Source: Deferribacteraceae bacterium UBA6793
GTDB lineage: Bacteria; Chrysiogenota; Deferribacteres; Deferribacterales; Geovibrionaceae
DNA: 64,000 bases
NCBI GenBank assembly: GCA_002452405.1
Contig: DKFP01000010.1
Span: 1-64,000, forward strand
Direction of reading: 5' to 3'
Shown: positions 61,468-64,000 of the stretch, in pieces
Layout of the letters: each line of letters starts with the position of its first letter
Position numbering within the stretch: the first letter of the stretch is position 1
Translations under genes and position numbers: made by a program
The notes under the pieces: model-generated
Database searches by the model: none
Seen by the model: only the letters and a program-made list of their open reading frames with translations
Told to the model about the DNA's origin: nothing

Positions 61468-62676
61468 TTGGTGAAAAAAGTGAAAAAACAGACCTTTTCC
61501 GCATCAATCGTGATGCTTCTTGCCGCATCATGCGGTCTTATCGTGGCAAATCTTTACTATGCGCAGCCGCTGGTTGCGCTGATATCAAAAGACCTGAATA
61601 TGGCTCCCGCCGCAGCGGGGCTGCTCGTTACAATGTCGCAGGCGGGTTACGGGCTTGGACTTCTGTTCGTCGTCCCCACGGGGGATATGTTCGAGAGCAG
61701 AAAGCTCATAATAGCCATAACCTCCCTTGGGATAATCTCCCTTTTGGGCGCGGCCTTCGCGCAGAACTCCGCGCAGTTCATTGCCGCATCCCTTCTGATA
61801 GGCGTTGGCTCGGTGGCTGTGCAGATAATAATCCCCTATGCCGCGGGGATAGCCCCGCAGGAGATACAGGGGCGCGTGGTCGGCTATGTTATGAGCGGGC
61901 TGCTGCTGGGCGTTATGCTGGCAAGACCCCTCGCCAGCATCGTTACTGAGCTGACTTCATGGCACTATATCTTCGTGATTTCCGCTGTCATACTGACACT
62001 GCTGATGGCGGTGCTCTATAAGATGATGCCCGAACGCAAGCCCACAGCTACGATGAGCTATGGCGCGCTGCTTTCCTCCATGGGCAAAATGTTTCTGACT
62101 ATGCCTGTCCTGCGCCGCAGGGCGGTATATCAGGCGGCGCTGTTCAGCGCTTTCAGCCTTTTCTGGACTGTTGTTCCCATGTATTTCATGGGCGACGCAT
62201 ACGGCATGACCCAGGGGCATATAGCGATATTCGGTCTTGTGGGGGCGGCAGGCGTGATAGCGGCACCCATAGGCGGTCGGATAGCCGACAAAGGCGTTAC
62301 GAAGTTTAAATCGGCAATGGCGATACTCACGGCGGCTTTCGGGCTGTTTCTGCCCCACATTGCGGGTGGACGCGGCACGGCGGAGGTGCTCCTGCTGGCG
62401 GCGTGTGCTGTTGTGCTGGATTTCGGCGCTATAGCCAGTCAGGTCATGGGGCAGAGGGTGATATTTTCGCTGGGGGCGCAGTACAGAAGCCGCGTTAACG
62501 GCGTCTATATGGCTGCGTTCTTCGCAGGCGGCGCGGCAGGTTCGGCTCTCGGCGGCTACGTCTACGCATCATACGGCTTCTATGCCGCCATGTGGACAGG
62601 TTTCGCACTGCCCGTTCTTGCTTTCCTGTATCTGCTGACAGAACCCAAGGGACTGTACGCTAAGAAAGACATTTGA
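61468..62676 (+). CDS. MFS transporter
   Basis: The 402-residue protein has twelve membrane helices. The start is a GTG at 61468 (VKKVKKQTFSASIVMLLAAS); a second GTG at 61483 is possible. GLGLLFVVPTGDMFESRKLI is the loop-2/3 motif, and YYAQPLVALISKDLNMAPAA near the N-terminus is typical of a DHA1-like group of putative drug/metabolite exporters. It is co-directional with the AraC gene and the pirin gene. The substrate is unknown. Confidence 0.88.
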   Translation: MVKKVKKQTFSASIVMLLAASCGLIVANLYYAQPLVALISKDLNMAPAAAGLLVTMSQAGYGLGLLFVVPTGDMFESRKLIIAITSLGIISLLGAAFAQNSAQFIAASLLIGVGSVAVQIIIPYAAGIAPQEIQGRVVGYVMSGLLLGVMLARPLASIVTELTSWHYIFVISAVILTLLMAVLYKMMPERKPTATMSYGALLSSMGKMFLTMPVLRRRAVYQAALFSAFSLFWTVVPMYFMGDAYGMTQGHIAIFGLVGAAGVIAAPIGGRIADKGVTKFKSAMAILTAAFGLFLPHIAGGRGTAEVLLLAACAVVLDFGAIASQVMGQRVIFSLGAQYRSRVNGVYMAAFFAGGAAGSALGGYVYASYGFYAAMWTGFALPVLAFLYLLTEPKGLYAKKDI

Positions 62677-62701
62677 TACAATCTATAAAAAGGAGGACGG
62701 T

Positions 62702-63541
62702 ATGAAAATAAGACAGGTTAAGTCAATCGTTACCGGAAGACCCGCCATCGATGGCGCAGGTGTGCATCTGGTGCGTGTTTTAAGCAGAAGAAACGTTGTT
62801 GATTTTGATCCGTTCCTGCTTCTGGACGCTTTTGATTCGGTAGATCCGGAAGACTATGTAAAGGGATTTCCCATGCATCCGCACAGAGGCATTGAAACAG
62901 TGACTTACCTTATTGAAGGAAAAATAGAGCATGAGGACAGCATAGGAAACAAAGGCGTTATAACATCCGGCTCGTGCCAGTGGATGACAGCAGGAAGAGG
63001 CATACTGCATCAGGAGATGCCGAAACCTTCACCCAGAATGCTGGGACTTCAGCTATGGGTAAACCTTGCGGCAGAAAAAAAGATGACGGCACCGGCGTAT
63101 CGCGACATAACACCCGAACTTGTTACGAAAGTCGATAGCGAAAATGCTTCTGTCGCTATAGTTACAGGCGAATATGCAGGACAGAAAGGCGGTATAAGGG
63201 GAGAGCACATCCCTGTGACATTTCTGGACGTGACTGTTAAACCTGGACAGAAATGGGAGATGCCCACCAACCCCCATGACAACCTTTTCGTATATACAAT
63301 GCTTGGCGAATGTTCATTCGGCGACAAAAAAGAGGCGGACGGAGCTAAACAGGCGATCCTGTTTACAGAGGGCGATACCTTCTGCGCTCAGTCGGAAAAA
63401 GGCGGACGGTTCGTTCTCGTTGCCGGAAAACCCCTGAAAGAACCTGTGGCATGGGGCGGACCTATTGTTATGAATACGGATGCCGAACTCCGGCTCGCAT
63501 TTGACGAACTTGAAAGAGGCACATTTATAAAACACGGATAG
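62702..63541 (+). CDS. Pirin family protein
   Basis: The 279-residue protein shows the bicupin pirin motifs FDPFLLLDAFDSVDPEDYVK, GFPMHPHRGIETVTYLIEGK (metal-binding histidines) and QWMTAGRGILHQEMPKPSPR (third His and Glu). AAAGGAGGACGGT precedes the ATG. Some bacterial pirins have quercetinase activity or modulate redox enzymes. Its position after an AraC regulator and transporter suggests a stress or aromatic-compound response. Confidence 0.93.
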   Translation: MKIRQVKSIVTGRPAIDGAGVHLVRVLSRRNVVDFDPFLLLDAFDSVDPEDYVKGFPMHPHRGIETVTYLIEGKIEHEDSIGNKGVITSGSCQWMTAGRGILHQEMPKPSPRMLGLQLWVNLAAEKKMTAPAYRDITPELVTKVDSENASVAIVTGEYAGQKGGIRGEHIPVTFLDVTVKPGQKWEMPTNPHDNLFVYTMLGECSFGDKKEADGAKQAILFTEGDTFCAQSEKGGRFVLVAGKPLKEPVAWGGPIVMNTDAELRLAFDELERGTFIKHG

Positions 63542-63549
63542 ATGCAGAA

Positions 63550-63569
63550 AGCCCCGCTCCGGCGGGGCT
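63550..63569. terminator. GC-rich hairpin after the pirin gene
   Basis: AGCCCCGC and GCGGGGCT form an 8-bp stem around TCCG. Only a short GTTCAGTTAT follows, so it is a weak intrinsic terminator. The stem is nearly the same as the one at 12659-12683. Confidence 0.65.
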
Positions 63570-63606
63570 GTTCAGTTATACTATCTTTAATTTGGTGGTA
63601 AGATAC

Positions 63607-63706
63607 GAGCAGTGCAAGGAAGATTTGCCAAGTGGGCTGCGAGCATACAGATTAAGCATGTGAGCAGTTCCGAGGAAAATCTGACGCCGCAATGCGAAGT
63701 ATGTGA
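63607..63706. repeat. Imperfect tandem pair in the intergenic region
   Basis: Two units of about 45 bp (63607-63650 and 63662-63706) both read GAGCAGT..GGAA.AT.TG..C...GCGA.(C/G)AT. No frame is conserved. It may be a dispersed intergenic repeat of this genome. Confidence 0.35.
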
Positions 63707-63715
63707 CCGCCGATA

Positions 63716-64000
63716 TTACCCTCTGAAGAGAATTTCTGCGTCAGGATAAGTCTTCATAACTTCCGCACACATCGCCTCTCCATCACCGGCTCCGCGCGAC
63801 CGTATAACGACCTTTCTCATGCCGTCCGGCGCTATGTGTCCGCTGAGGATACTCTCTATGCCGAAACCGTGGGCGCGGACTATATTTGCAGCCTCTTTTA
63901 TGCTTCCGGAGCGGTCGGCAAGGATGAAGGTTATCCTGTATCCTTTTTTGTTGCCGCCTGTGATATCTATCATCGCCTTAAAGATGTCCTTGTCGGAGAT
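63716..64000 (-). CDS. CBS-ACT domain protein, C-terminal part (runs off the window)
   Basis: The frame is open to the window edge: ISDKDIFKA ahead of MIDITGGNKKGYRITFILAD. The DKDIFKAMID segment is the end of a CBS domain, and RITFILADRSGSIKEAANIV is the start of an ACT domain, so this is an AcuB-like CBS-CBS-ACT protein seen from its second CBS domain onward. These proteins bind adenine nucleotides and amino-acid-like ligands. The function here is unknown. Confidence 0.8.
   Translation of the reverse strand: MSDKDIFKAMIDITGGNKKGYRITFILADRSGSIKEAANIVRAHGFGIESILSGHIAPDGMRKVVIRSRGAGDGEAMCAEVMKTYPDAEILFRG

Overview
The window reads as bacterial chromosome from a Gram-negative anaerobe or facultative anaerobe that respires with molybdoenzymes. 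It carries two DMSO-reductase-superfamily catalytic subunits with TAT signals, many lipoproteins, tripartite efflux pumps, an ars locus and a complete Kdp potassium pump. The gene mix and moderate GC content would fit a Deferribacterota-like organism (Seleniivibrio, Geovibrio or Denitrovibrio), but that is an inference from content and not from a marker gene; no rRNA or tRNA gene was found.

Layout. 1-3.8 kb: a partial XRE regulator, two unknown AT-rich lipoproteins, then a 1.2 kb gene graveyard with an IS3 transposase relic. 3.8-5.3 kb: a HipBA-type toxin-antitoxin pair. 5.5-14.1 kb: a respiratory module made of a PhnD-type periplasmic binding protein, an alkaline-phosphatase-superfamily protein, a histidine kinase, a four-cluster ferredoxin subunit, a large TtrA/SrdA/ArrA-like molybdoenzyme and an NtrC-type regulator, with a sigma-54 promoter in front of the enzyme genes. 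14.1-17.5 kb: an ars locus (methyltransferase remnant, ArsR, DUF318-type permease, redox mini-thioredoxin, ArsC, Acr3). 17.6-20.2 kb: a second HipBA flanked by near-identical direct repeats that end in a tmRNA-3'-end-like sequence, followed by a structured intergenic element. 20.2-27.6 kb: a DmsAB-like operon with a radical SAM protein, a TorD-like chaperone and an Ig/lectin-like exported protein, divergent from a LuxR-type regulator. 27.7-36.4 kb: kdpFABC with a short stand-alone KdpD, a HAMP/PAS histidine kinase and an NtrC-type regulator in place of KdpE. 36.7-42.2 kb: an exported metallophosphoesterase, an AgrC/AgrA-like (LytTR) two-component system and a choice-of-anchor-I lipoprotein. 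42.3-48.8 kb: an azoreductase plus EmrAB/TolC-type efflux operon divergent from a GAF-AAA+ sigma-54 activator. 48.8-56.8 kb: a NarL-type two-component system, an RND efflux pair and an Fe-S protein. 56.8-64 kb: two CsgG-like lipoproteins, an aldo/keto reductase with its AraC regulator, an MFS permease, a pirin and the C-terminal part of a CBS-ACT protein.

The strongest recurring theme is sigma-54 control. Three separate operons (Fe-S/molybdoenzyme, kdp, azoR-efflux) each have a recognisable -24/-12 element, upstream palindromes and a cognate AAA+ activator encoded next to them. A fourth regulatory pairing, LytTR regulator with 21-bp-spaced direct repeats, links the AgrA-like regulator to the neighbouring metallophosphoesterase and lipoprotein genes.

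No integrase, reverse transcriptase, CRISPR array or complete transposase was seen. Mobile DNA is present only as relics: att-like repeats, an IS3 OrfA fragment and a Fic C-terminal fragment.
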